36,164 bases of DNA. It comes from Wohlfahrtiimonas larvae_A (GTDB taxonomy: Bacteria > Pseudomonadota > Gammaproteobacteria > Cardiobacteriales > Wohlfahrtiimonadaceae). Each line of letters starts with the position of its first letter. Positions within the stretch are counted from its first letter, which is position 1. A program made the position numbers and the translations under genes. Under the pieces are notes generated by a model. That model worked only from the letters and a program-made list of their open reading frames with translations, made no database searches and was not told where the DNA came from. The stretch covers positions 1-36,164 of the forward strand of contig JBEBSR010000025.1 in the NCBI GenBank assembly GCA_040394195.1. The letters are read 5' to 3'. Below, one piece after another: positions 7,734-16,292 of this stretch.

Positions 7734-8573
7734 TTATACTTTATTTTGAATCGTCAGTGCAGTTTGATAAATATGGTTTTTAGATAGCTTTGTGATCTTC
7801 ATCGCAATACTCACAGCTTGTTTGAGTGGCAATTCTGCTAATAAAATTTCTAGGAGCTCATTTAAATCAATGCCTTCAGATTCTTCAATTTCTACATTAG
7901 AGCCTTCGATTACAACAACATATTCACCACGTTGCTCATCACTATGAGTTTGATAATAGGTTAAGAGCTCTTCTAATGTATTAGAGATATAGCTTTCATA
8001 GCGTTTTGTCATTTCTCGGCCAATGAAAGCATAGCGATCAGCGCCAAATATAGAAATGGCATCTTTCAGCATTTCAATGATTCGATGGCTAGATTCATAA
8101 AAAATTAATGTGCGAGGATCTTTTCTTAAAGCGTCCATTTTGCTCTTGCGACCAGAGGATTTAGCAGGGAGAAATCCTTCAAAGCTGAATCGATCTGTTG
8201 CAATGCCAGAAACGGATAATGCAGTGATTAACGCACTGACGCCAGGAATAGGAATAACTTTTTGTTCATGCTCACGCAGTGCGCGAACAACTTTAAAGCC
8301 TGGGTCAGAGATTAATGGTGTGCCAGCGTCAGAGATAATAGCAATAGATTTGTCATCGTTTAATAAATTTAAGATTTCATCAATACGATCTGTTTCGTTG
8401 TGATCATGGAGCGAGCGCATTGGTGTAGATATATTAAACAGTTGCATGAGTTTTGCAGAGTGCCTTGTATCTTCAGCAAAGATCAAATCGACAGTTTTTA
8501 AGGTTTCAATGGCGCGTGGAGACCAATCCTCAATGTTGCCAATGGGGGTCGCTACAACGTAACAAGTTGACAT
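7734..8573 (-). CDS. rsmI: 16S rRNA (cytidine1402-2'-O)-methyltransferase RsmI
   Basis: This 279-residue protein has the tetrapyrrole-methylase-like fold signatures of RsmI: YVVATPIGNIEDWSPRA at the N-terminus, FAEDTRHS, ISDAGTPLISDPG, PGVSALITALSVSG and FEGFLP. It 2'-O-methylates C1402 in the decoding centre of 16S rRNA using S-adenosylmethionine, jointly with RsmH. The length is normal. The gene is divergent from yraN across 53 bp. In E. coli lpoA lies between rsmI and yraN; here it is absent. It is the first gene of a possible five-gene minus-strand transcript. Confidence 0.95.
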   Translation of the reverse strand: MSTCYVVATPIGNIEDWSPRAIETLKTVDLIFAEDTRHSAKLMQLFNISTPMRSLHDHNETDRIDEILNLLNDDKSIAIISDAGTPLISDPGFKVVRALREHEQKVIPIPGVSALITALSVSGIATDRFSFEGFLPAKSSGRKSKMDALRKDPRTLIFYESSHRIIEMLKDAISIFGADRYAFIGREMTKRYESYISNTLEELLTYYQTHSDEQRGEYVVVIEGSNVEIEESEGIDLNELLEILLAELPLKQAVSIAMKITKLSKNHIYQTALTIQNKV

Positions 8574-8626
8574 AGAGCTCTCTGATTCATAAAGTTAAGG
8601 TTTGAGATTATACAGGAAATGAAGCA

Positions 8627-8977
8627 ATGAGCGAACCGCAAATAATTGGCACATGGGGCGAAACATTGGCGCGTGAATATTTAGAAGATCAAGGTTTGCG
8701 TTTTATTATGCGAAACTATCTCTGCAAGATGGGAGAAATTGATCTCATTATGCAGGATGGCGATGCGATTGTATTTGTGGAAGTCCGCGTTCGCAATACT
8801 AAATTACATGGTAATCCTTTAGAAAGTATTACAGTGCAAAAGCAAAGAAAGGTAAGAAGAACTGCGGAAAGATATTTGCAGCAAATTAATCATCAAGGCG
8901 GTGCAAGGATTGATGTGATTGGAATTGACACATCAGTTGCACCGCCTATGATTACATGGGTAGATAATGCTTTTTGA
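8627..8977 (+). CDS. yraN: YraN family (UPF0102) protein
   Basis: This 116-residue protein has the UPF0102 features GTWGETLAREYLEDQGL, NYLCKMGEIDLIMQDGDAIVFVEVR and a conserved KQRKVRRTAERYL. The GEIDLI...FVEVR arrangement corresponds to the D...ExK-type nuclease-like fold of the family, with Arg (EVR) in place of the usual lysine. Its role is unsettled. It is conserved next to rsmI, here divergently. It ends with TGA, which confirms TGA as a stop codon in this genome. It converges with the antiporter gene 11 bases away. Confidence 0.88.
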   Translation: MSEPQIIGTWGETLAREYLEDQGLRFIMRNYLCKMGEIDLIMQDGDAIVFVEVRVRNTKLHGNPLESITVQKQRKVRRTAERYLQQINHQGGARIDVIGIDTSVAPPMITWVDNAF

Positions 8978-8988
8978 TATTTTAAGAA

Positions 8989-10404
8989 TTACATCAAAAA
9001 TATAACATTCAATAAAATATAAATAGGCAATAATGTGCCAATTGCTATGAATGCATAGCCAAAGAATGTTGGCATTTTAATGCCTTGTTGTTCAGCAATA
9101 CTTTTGATCATAAAGTTTGGTGCATTGGCAATATAAGTTAATGGGCCAGTAAATACAGTTGCCATAGAAATCGTCAATAACGTTGTCGGGATTGTATTCA
9201 TTAAATAATTGGCGCCATCAGGATTGTCACCAATTGCCATTTTAAAGAATACTAAATAGGTTGGTGCATTATCTAAAAATGCTGACAAAGTTGTTGTAAT
9301 CCAAAAGTAGATGATATTAATAGGGGTGCCATTATCATCATGGGCAAAGCTCATTAAGAATTTTGTGGTTGGATGATCGGGTGATTGTAAGATCAAAATC
9401 ACAGGAGTGATTGTGAAGAAAATGCCTAGAAATATTTTTGCAACCTCTAGGATTGGTGCCCAGTTAAATTGGTTTTCTTGTCGTAATATTTTAGGTGTAA
9501 AGCGTAATGATATAAAGATTACAACGATGAAGATAATATCTCTGAAGACATTTTCTAGAGCAACATTAGTATTGTGCACTTTGAAATAGATATTAGGGTT
9601 CCAAAATCCAGACATAATGATACCAGCCAATACAACACCAATTAAGATGAAATTAAATTGTCCCTTAATGACAATGTGATTAGCTTTTAAGGGTTGTGCC
9701 TGTATGCCTTCTTTTTCATAAAGTTTGCTATCAATTAAATAGAAGAGCATTAATAAGATGCCAGATGTAATAATGACAGGCATGAGCATATATTGAAGCG
9801 TCCAGAAGAAGCTGACGCCTTCTAAAAAGCCTAAGAATAACGGGGGATCACCTAATGGCGTTAAGCCTCCGCCAATATTAGCAACTAAGAAAATAAAGAA
9901 GATGATGACATGGACTTTATATTGTCTATGTTGGTTGGCTTGTAAAATAGGACGAATGAGTAACATGGATGCACCTGTTGTACCCATGATGGATGCTAAC
10001 ATTGTACCAATCAATAGTATTGTGACGTTTAAAGCAGGGCTGGGTGCAAATGTGCCTGAGATTTGTATCCCGCTTGAGACGACGTATAGCGTCAATAAAA
10101 GTAGTATGAAGGGAATGTATTCTGATAAAATGGTATCCGTTAAAACTGAAACGCTGATCGGTGTACCAAAGTTAATTAATAATGGGATAAAGAATGCAAT
10201 TCCCCATGCAAAGGTTATTTTTCCGTAATGGTTGAGCCATAATTGTGGCGCAAACAGGGGCATAAAAGCAATGGATGCTATAAGTCCAGCAAAAGGAATA
10301 GTATATAAAATAGATAATGTTGTGCCATCTATAGATATAGATGAGGCGAAAGAAGTTTGAAATAAACCTTGTACAAATAAAATGAGAAATAAAAAAATGC
10401 GCAT
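8989..10404 (-). CDS. NhaD-type Na+/H+ antiporter (IT superfamily)
   Basis: This highly hydrophobic protein of 471 residues has roughly 12 membrane segments. It matches the NhaD/arsenite-permease-like (ion transporter superfamily) sodium:proton antiporters, with MGTTGASMLLIRPIL, ANIGGGLTPLGDPPLFLGFL and LSAFLDNAPTYLVF in order. The last two are the paired re-entrant motifs of this group. An in-frame TTG at 10431 would add nine residues. I chose the ATG at 10404 because AGAGGG (complement of 10409-10414) lies just upstream and the protein then begins with a clean hydrophobic signal-anchor, MRIFLFLILF. It would export Na+ or Li+ for pH and salt homeostasis. No obvious terminator follows. Confidence 0.85.
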   Translation of the reverse strand: MRIFLFLILFVQGLFQTSFASSISIDGTTLSILYTIPFAGLIASIAFMPLFAPQLWLNHYGKITFAWGIAFFIPLLINFGTPISVSVLTDTILSEYIPFILLLLTLYVVSSGIQISGTFAPSPALNVTILLIGTMLASIMGTTGASMLLIRPILQANQHRQYKVHVIIFFIFLVANIGGGLTPLGDPPLFLGFLEGVSFFWTLQYMLMPVIITSGILLMLFYLIDSKLYEKEGIQAQPLKANHIVIKGQFNFILIGVVLAGIIMSGFWNPNIYFKVHNTNVALENVFRDIIFIVVIFISLRFTPKILRQENQFNWAPILEVAKIFLGIFFTITPVILILQSPDHPTTKFLMSFAHDDNGTPINIIYFWITTTLSAFLDNAPTYLVFFKMAIGDNPDGANYLMNTIPTTLLTISMATVFTGPLTYIANAPNFMIKSIAEQQGIKMPTFFGYAFIAIGTLLPIYILLNVIFLM

Positions 10405-10687
10405 TACACCCTCTAGAAAATGATGTATCAAATGGAATTTGAGTTTGGTGGAAAACCAGAATACGCTATATCAGAGTGATAAAATCCGTGATTCAGTCAA
10501 ATTAAGATGCTAATTGTTAATACTTTACCAAATAATTATAATATTATTTTGAATAAGTTGTGTTATTACTACTGTATATAAATTGATCTAATTTAGCGGT
10601 ATTTTTTTTGTTGAGTGGTTTATACTTATCGACCACATATAATATATGTACGTAAAGTTTTTTATCTAGTTTTTAAAGGCTTATGGA

Positions 10688-12025
10688 ATGAAATATAAAA
10701 TAGTTTTTCGAGGAAAGTTTAATCCAGATGTTAATCAAAATGACATTCTCGAAAATTTATCAGAATTATTTGATGAATCTGTCGATGACGTTCATCAGAA
10801 GTTCTTTTCATTACATGGTCAAGAAAAAATTTTGATTTCAGGATTGAGTAATAGTGATGCTGTAGAATATAAAGAGGCATTGACTGAAGCTGGTGTCGAA
10901 GTTGATATCGATTTAGATTTGGATATGGATGATTTTTCAAGTTTTGATACAGAAATTACTGATATACCTGTACAAAAACCTAAGATGCCAACTAAGAAAT
11001 CTGCGTCCGTACAAAATCAATCTGACACTGAAATTTCTCTTACATTGAATACATTTGATGATACTGGTATTCAACCAGCTAATACTGCTAAGCCAAAACA
11101 AAATGATATTCGCAGTAGATTTTTAGAGGCTCAAGAATTTACACTCATGAAGAGCGATGATGATGCTCAAATGGAAGAAGAAAATAGAGTTGCGAAATTA
11201 AAAAGAATTACTAAAAAAAGCCATGAGCACATAGAAATTGATGATCGAGATGTAGGCGTAGAACCACCGCTGTTTCACAGTGGTGTGAGAATTGGGCGAT
11301 TGAGATTTTTATGTCGAGTTACATTTGCAATGGCAATTTTGATGGCATGTGTAAATGTATTACCGCTTTATCTTAAAAGTTATATGGGCAGTGCTAGTTT
11401 TATCCCTTCTTTCTTTTTAGTCTTTTTTGCCTTTATGTTTGTCATTATGATCATTAGTCAAAGATTTTGTGATATTGATAATCTCACAGTTGGCTCTATG
11501 GCATTTGTAGTTATAATATTAGGTACATTAATGATTAGTTTTTTCATTAATGAATACTATGCATTAAGTGATGCGAAAATTAAATTTGCGAAAGATTTTT
11601 TGCAAAATAATTCCATGAGCCAAAACTTCTTTTCTATGCAAAAAGTGCTGGATGCATACTTAACAGAAGCTTCACAAAAACATTTGATCCAACAAATTGA
11701 CTCAATCATTAAATGGATTGTGTATATTGCAGTGATTGGTGGGGCGATTTTATTATTTGCTTTGCCAGGCGTTGAAGGCAATAACCAATTTGGTTCACCA
11801 TCTGAAACTCCTAATGCTAAAAGTTATGCAGTTTTTGCCGTGAGCCTTTTAGTCTTTATTTATGCGCTATCTTACCCGTATAGTACAAAAGAGCATAGAG
11901 CAGAGCATAAGCTATACCAGATTGAGTTGTATGAATATTTAGGTCTTTTAAAACCATTGCCTGATGAGTTTGAAATGGTTTATAGAGAGTATTTACAGAA
12001 AACTCAACAAAAGCTCGGTAATTAA
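10688..12025 (+). CDS. DUF805-like membrane protein with N-terminal regulatory-type domain
   Basis: The protein has 445 residues. Residues 1-75 form a small alpha/beta domain (KYKIVFRGKF, a SELFDESVDDV helix, ILISGLSNSDAVEYKEALTEAGVEV). I have seen this type at the N-terminus of several gammaproteobacterial membrane proteins. A long acidic, probably disordered linker follows (about 76-190, including DIDLDLDMDD). The membrane part starts with SGVRIGRLRFL (about 197) and QRFCDIDNL after the second segment, reminiscent of a divergent DUF805 domain. Five likely membrane segments lie near 208-230, 238-258, 266-287, 343-362 and 381-396. Function unknown. The gene stands alone, with a hairpin downstream. 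Confidence 0.6.
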   Translation: MKYKIVFRGKFNPDVNQNDILENLSELFDESVDDVHQKFFSLHGQEKILISGLSNSDAVEYKEALTEAGVEVDIDLDLDMDDFSSFDTEITDIPVQKPKMPTKKSASVQNQSDTEISLTLNTFDDTGIQPANTAKPKQNDIRSRFLEAQEFTLMKSDDDAQMEEENRVAKLKRITKKSHEHIEIDDRDVGVEPPLFHSGVRIGRLRFLCRVTFAMAILMACVNVLPLYLKSYMGSASFIPSFFLVFFAFMFVIMIISQRFCDIDNLTVGSMAFVVIILGTLMISFFINEYYALSDAKIKFAKDFLQNNSMSQNFFSMQKVLDAYLTEASQKHLIQQIDSIIKWIVYIAVIGGAILLFALPGVEGNNQFGSPSETPNAKSYAVFAVSLLVFIYALSYPYSTKEHRAEHKLYQIELYEYLGLLKPLPDEFEMVYREYLQKTQQKLGN

Positions 12026-12033
12026 TCTATAAT
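12004..12033 (+). promoter_or_regulatory. Putative lepA operon promoter
   Basis: TCAACA (12004-12009) and TATAAT (12028-12033) are 18 bp apart and overlap the end of the upstream gene. The inferred start near 12040 gives a leader of about 68 bases that includes the 12055-12083 hairpin. The -35 match is only 4 of 6. Confidence 0.4.
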
Positions 12034-12054
12034 TACAGTCCATAATTTGAATTC

Positions 12055-12083
12055 AGGAGAGAAATCATATAGAGTTCTCTCCT
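12055..12083 (+). terminator. Hairpin before lepA (terminator or leader structure)
   Basis: A perfect 9-bp inverted repeat has AGGAGAGAA (12055-12063) and TTCTCTCCT (12075-12083), with an 11-base loop. CTTTATTT follows, a mediocre U tract. It may terminate the upstream DUF805-like gene. If the 12028 promoter is real, it lies in the lepA leader, 24 bases before the start codon. The AGGAG in its 5' arm resembles a Shine-Dalgarno but is too far from the lepA ATG (about 48 bases) to serve it. Confidence 0.55.
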
Positions 12084-12107
12084 CTTTATTTGATAGAAAT
12101 TAACTGC

Positions 12108-13901
12108 ATGAAGAACATTAGAAACTTTTCCATTATTGCCCACATTGATCATGGTAAATCCACGATTGCCGATCGTTTCATCCAAATTTGTGATGGATTG
12201 AGCGACCGCGAAATGGAGGCTCAAGTTTTAGACTCTATGGATATCGAAAGAGAACGTGGTATTACAATTAAGGCCCACTCTGTATCTTTAGACTATAAAG
12301 CTCGAAATGGTGAAGTTTATCATTTGAACTTCATTGATACGCCAGGACACGTTGACTTCTCATACGAAGTATCGCGCTCTTTATTTGCATGTGAAGGTGC
12401 TTTGTTGGTTGTGGATGCAGCGCAAGGCGTGGAAGCACAATCTGTTGCAAACTGTTACACGGCTTTGGATCATGGCTTAGAAGTTGTGCCAATATTGAAT
12501 AAAATTGACTTACCCGCAGCTGACCCAATGAAAGTTGCTGCTGAAATTGAAGATATCATCGGCATTGAAGCAATGGATGCTGTGACATGTTCTGCAAAAA
12601 CGGGCATGGGTGTTGAGGATGTTTTAGAAGAATTAGTCTTAAAAGTACCCGCACCGAAAGGTGATCCTGATGCACCTTTGAAAGCTTTGATCATCGATTC
12701 ATGGTTTGACCCATATGTGGGTGTTATTTCATTGGTACGTATTTTCGATGGTGTTTTACGACCACGTGATAAAATGCAAGTGATGAGCAGTAAACGTGTT
12801 TATCAAGTGAGCCATGTAGGTGTATTTACGCCAAAACGTGAAGATAAGAAAGAGTTATCAGCAGGGCAAGTAGGCTTCGTAATTGCAGGTATTAAAGACA
12901 TTGATGGTGTACCCGTCGGTGATACATTAACGTTGGAGAATAAGCCAGCGAATGAACCAGTACCAGGTTTCCAAAAAGTTCAATCTCGTGTTTTTGCAGG
13001 CTTATTCCCTGTAGATTCAACAGACTTTGAAAACTTGCGTGAAGCTTTAGAAAAATTAAGATTAAATGATGCTTCATTGAACTTTGAGCCTGAATCATCT
13101 CAAGCATTGGGCTTTGGCTTCCGCTGTGGTTTCTTGGGTATGCTTCACATGGAAATCATTCAAGAGCGTTTAGAGCGTGAATATGATCTAGATTTGATCA
13201 CAACTGCACCAACAGTAATTTATGAATTAGAAAAAACTGATGGCGAAGTAGTGATGATTGATAACCCTAATGATTTGCCTCCACCGAACAAAATTAAAGA
13301 ATTGCGTGAGCCAATCATTCGCGCAAATATTTTAACGCCACAAGAATACTTAGGTAATATCATTACTTTATGTATTGAAAAACGTGGTGTTCAGAAGAAT
13401 CTGGTCTATGCAGGCTCACAAGTGCAATTGCAATTTGAATTACCAATGAGTGAAGTAGTTTTAGACTTCTTTGATCGCCTGAAATCTATTTCTCGTGGTT
13501 ATGCATCATTTGACTATGAGTTTGTTCGTTATGAACCAGCTAACTTAGTGAAAGTAGATGTGTTAATCAATGGTGAAATGGTGGATGCGTTAGCATTGAT
13601 CATTCATAAAGACAATGCTGTTTACCGTGGTCGTGAATTGGTTGAAAAAATGCGTGAATTGATTCCGCGCCAAATGTTTGATATCGCAATTCAAGCCGCT
13701 ATTGGCGCAAATGTTATTGCGCGAAGCACTGTAAAAGCTATGCGTAAAGATGTATTGGCAAAATGTTACGGTGGTGATGTTAGCCGTAAACGCAAATTGT
13801 TAGAAAAGCAGAAAGCAGGTAAGAAACGTATGAAACAAGTGGGTAATGTTGAGATTCCACAATCTGCATTCTTGGCTGTTTTACAAACTGGTAGTAAGTA
13901 A
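12108..13901 (+). CDS. lepA: Elongation factor 4 (LepA) GTPase
   Basis: This 597-residue ribosome-associated GTPase is almost superimposable on E. coli LepA. The N-terminus is MKNIRNFSIIAHIDHGKST (G1 at about 11-19), followed by RERGITIKA (switch I), DTPGHVDF (G3) and NKIDLP (G4). The LepA-specific C-terminal domain is present, including KGDVSRKRKLLEKQK-type residues. It acts on translating or assembling ribosomes, with effects on initiation and 30S biogenesis. An in-frame TTG at 12090 would add six residues. The ATG at 12108 reproduces the family start exactly and is preferred, although no strong Shine-Dalgarno precedes it. It is first in the lepA-lepB-rnc-era run, 13 bases before lepB. Confidence 0.97.
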   Translation: MKNIRNFSIIAHIDHGKSTIADRFIQICDGLSDREMEAQVLDSMDIERERGITIKAHSVSLDYKARNGEVYHLNFIDTPGHVDFSYEVSRSLFACEGALLVVDAAQGVEAQSVANCYTALDHGLEVVPILNKIDLPAADPMKVAAEIEDIIGIEAMDAVTCSAKTGMGVEDVLEELVLKVPAPKGDPDAPLKALIIDSWFDPYVGVISLVRIFDGVLRPRDKMQVMSSKRVYQVSHVGVFTPKREDKKELSAGQVGFVIAGIKDIDGVPVGDTLTLENKPANEPVPGFQKVQSRVFAGLFPVDSTDFENLREALEKLRLNDASLNFEPESSQALGFGFRCGFLGMLHMEIIQERLEREYDLDLITTAPTVIYELEKTDGEVVMIDNPNDLPPPNKIKELREPIIRANILTPQEYLGNIITLCIEKRGVQKNLVYAGSQVQLQFELPMSEVVLDFFDRLKSISRGYASFDYEFVRYEPANLVKVDVLINGEMVDALALIIHKDNAVYRGRELVEKMRELIPRQMFDIAIQAAIGANVIARSTVKAMRKDVLAKCYGGDVSRKRKLLEKQKAGKKRMKQVGNVEIPQSAFLAVLQTGSK

Positions 13902-13914
13902 ATAAGGAATTATT

Positions 13915-14721
13915 ATGTTTTCCCAATTCACACATTACTTAGCAATCGCGATTGTTATTTCTGTTCCAATAACGGGTATTATTTTATTGGTGGATCGTCT
14001 TTACTTTAAGAAAAATAGAGAAAAAGATACAAAATTACCTATTTTAGTGGATTGGGCTGCATTTTTATTTCCTGTTGTTTTAGTTTTAACTGTGTTGCGT
14101 TCTTTCATCGCTGAACCTTTTATTATTCCAAGTGGTTCTATGCAGCCAACTCTTTATGCAGGTGACATGATTGTTGCAAATCGTTGGTCATTTGGCTTAC
14201 GTTATCCAATCACGAATAAACGTATTTTCAGTGAAGAAGGTGAAGGTGTGAATCGTGGTGATATTGCTGTATTTAAATATCCAGTGGATCCACGCATTAA
14301 TTACATTAAACGTATTGTTGGTATCCCTGGCGATGTCATTGATTACAAGAATAAAGTATTAACCATCAATGGAGAACCTGTTAAATATGAATACGTTGGG
14401 GCTGCATTAGAGCCAACTTCTGAGATTATTTATACAGAATTTTTACCATCGCAAGATGGCATTGTGGAACATGGCATTCAAGTTGCACCTTACAATACAA
14501 CAGCTGATCACGGCATGGGATTAAAACAACAATTTCCATTCAAAGTGCCAGATGGTAAATATTTAGCATTTGGTGATAACCGTGATAATAGTGCAGATAG
14601 TCGTTTCTGGGGGTTTGTTACTGACGATCAACTCGTTGGTAAAGCCAATTTTATTTGGATGAACTATAAATGTGTGACGCAATTGAAAGATTGTGACCAT
14701 ATTTTTACAATACTTAAGTAG
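13915..14721 (+). CDS. lepB: Signal peptidase I (LepB)
   Basis: This 268-residue inner-membrane serine protease has two N-terminal membrane segments (about 7-25 and 41-60). It has the S26 boxes: IIPSGSMQPTL with nucleophile S75, GDMIVANR, YIKRIVGIPGD with general base K132, and GDNRDNSADSRFWG (box E). The catalytic domain is periplasmic and removes signal peptides from exported preproteins. AAGGA precedes the ATG. It lies between lepA and rnc, as in most gammaproteobacteria. All catalytic residues are intact and the length is slightly below the E. coli enzyme. Confidence 0.96.
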   Translation: MFSQFTHYLAIAIVISVPITGIILLVDRLYFKKNREKDTKLPILVDWAAFLFPVVLVLTVLRSFIAEPFIIPSGSMQPTLYAGDMIVANRWSFGLRYPITNKRIFSEEGEGVNRGDIAVFKYPVDPRINYIKRIVGIPGDVIDYKNKVLTINGEPVKYEYVGAALEPTSEIIYTEFLPSQDGIVEHGIQVAPYNTTADHGMGLKQQFPFKVPDGKYLAFGDNRDNSADSRFWGFVTDDQLVGKANFIWMNYKCVTQLKDCDHIFTILK

Positions 14722-14723
14722 TT

Positions 14724-15398
14724 ATGTTGGAACAGTTACAAAAAAAATTAAATTACCACTTCAAAGATCTTGCTTTATTAAAGCAAGCTTTAGTGCATAG
14801 ATCCGTCTCGCGCTCACATAATGAGCGTTTAGAGTTTTTAGGTGATGGTTGCCTGAATTTTATTATTGCGTATGCGTTATATGAGCGTTTTCCTGATGCT
14901 AAGGAAGGCGAACTATCCAATATTCGTGCGCATTTAGTCAAAGAAAGCACGCTGCATAAAATTGCTAAAATTTTGGAGCTACCAAAACATTTAGTGATCA
15001 GCTATGGCGAGCGCAAAAATGATGGTGCAAAACGTGCTGGTATCTTAGCAGATACCGTGGAAGCAATCATTGCTGCTGTTTTTATTGACAGTGGTTTTGA
15101 ATCTGCGCAAAAAGTCGTTTTGACATTATATGATTCTGAATTACATACAATTCATGAGACATCATTCAAATGTGTGACAGAGTCTGTCAAAGATCCTAAG
15201 AGTCGTTTGCAAGAATATTTGCAAGCGATTAATCAAAATATTCCAGAGTATGAAGTGGTTGCTATTGAAGGTCAGGATCATGCCCAGACATTTAAAATCG
15301 CTTGCCATGCTCAATCATTAACAACTATTGCAGAAGGAACAAGCAAGAAGCGTGCAGAGCAGAATGCCGCACAAATAATGCTTGAGAAATTATTATGA
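14724..15398 (+). CDS. rnc: Ribonuclease III
   Basis: This 224-residue endoribonuclease has the signature NERLEFLGD (33-41) with catalytic acidic residues, EGELSNIRAHLV, and ADTVEAIIAAVF carrying the metal-binding E113. A C-terminal double-stranded RNA-binding domain starts near DPKSRLQEYLQ. It cuts double-stranded RNA in rRNA precursors, some mRNAs and sRNA duplexes. It begins two bases after the lepB stop, and its TGA stop overlaps the era ATG (ATGA), so translation is coupled. In E. coli the rnc operon is autoregulated through a leader hairpin. Here rnc has no leader of its own because it is downstream of lepB. Confidence 0.96.
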   Translation: MLEQLQKKLNYHFKDLALLKQALVHRSVSRSHNERLEFLGDGCLNFIIAYALYERFPDAKEGELSNIRAHLVKESTLHKIAKILELPKHLVISYGERKNDGAKRAGILADTVEAIIAAVFIDSGFESAQKVVLTLYDSELHTIHETSFKCVTESVKDPKSRLQEYLQAINQNIPEYEVVAIEGQDHAQTFKIACHAQSLTTIAEGTSKKRAEQNAAQIMLEKLL

Positions 15399-16291
15399 AT
15401 CAACATGCTGGTTACGTTTCAATCATAGGTCGTCCTAATGTTGGTAAATCGACGTTAATGAATCGTTTGATTGGGCAAAAAATTAGTATTACATCTAGTA
15501 AACCACAAACAACACGTCATGCGATTACAGGGATTTATACAGATCATTATTGCCAAGCAATTTTTATTGATACGCCAGGATTACATAAAGCAGAGCATTC
15601 TGCTTTAAACCGCCATTTGAATAAAACAGCAACTAGCTCATTAGAAATGGCTGATGTGATTTTGTTTATGGTGGAAGCATTAAAATTTACACCAGATGAC
15701 GAATTGGCTTTAAAACGTTTGAAATACATTGAAAAGCCTGTGATTTTGGTAGTCAACAAAGTAGATCATATCAAGAATAAAGAAGAGTTATTTCCATTCT
15801 TATCTGAAATGATGAGCAAGCATCAGTTTGTAGAGTGTTTGCCAATTTCTGCATTGGATGATAAACAGATGAAGCTAGTGGTAAAATCATTGACACATTA
15901 CTTACCAGAGCAAGCATTCTTATTCAATGAAGATGAAATTACAACAGCTTCTAGTTCATTCTTAGCTAGTGAAGTGTTGCGTGAAAAATTAACACGTCGT
16001 CTAAACCAAGAGCTACCTTATGCTTTAACTGTTGAAATTGAAAGCTTTGAAGAAGAAGCTGAAATGATTCGTATCAATGCTGTGGTTTGGGTGGAACGTG
16101 AAACTCAAAAAGGTATTGTGATTGGTAAAAACGGTACAACTTTGAAAGAAGCAAGTACGCAAGCACGCCAAGATTTAGAAAAATTATATGACAAAAAAGT
16201 GTTCTTAAAAGCTTTTGTGAAAGTTCGTCAAGGTTGGTCAGATGATGAACGCTCATTGAATGCATTGGGCTACATGGGAACAGATCTCTAA
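15395..16291 (+). CDS. era: GTPase Era
   Basis: This 298-residue GTPase has GRPNVGKST (G1, about 12-20), a switch I region TTRHAITGI, DTPGLH (G3) and NKVD (G4). A C-terminal KH RNA-binding domain carries the GKNGTTLKEASTQAR turn. It binds the 3' end of 16S rRNA and assists 30S maturation. It overlaps rnc by four bases. Usually recO follows era; here an EamA-family transporter does. Confidence 0.96.
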   Translation: MNQHAGYVSIIGRPNVGKSTLMNRLIGQKISITSSKPQTTRHAITGIYTDHYCQAIFIDTPGLHKAEHSALNRHLNKTATSSLEMADVILFMVEALKFTPDDELALKRLKYIEKPVILVVNKVDHIKNKEELFPFLSEMMSKHQFVECLPISALDDKQMKLVVKSLTHYLPEQAFLFNEDEITTASSSFLASEVLREKLTRRLNQELPYALTVEIESFEEEAEMIRINAVVWVERETQKGIVIGKNGTTLKEASTQARQDLEKLYDKKVFLKAFVKVRQGWSDDERSLNALGYMGTDL

Positions 16292-16292
16292 A

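Noticed and set aside
8110..8403. Open frames opposite rsmI, lepA, actP, dnaG and other genes
   Set aside because: They lie antisense or out of frame within well-recognised genes, lack ribosome binding sites and resemble no protein family.
10635..10649. ACATATA-A-TATATGT palindrome before the DUF805-like gene as an operator
   Set aside because: It is a pure AT alternation that includes a TATAAT; low complexity makes chance symmetry likely and no partner site exists.
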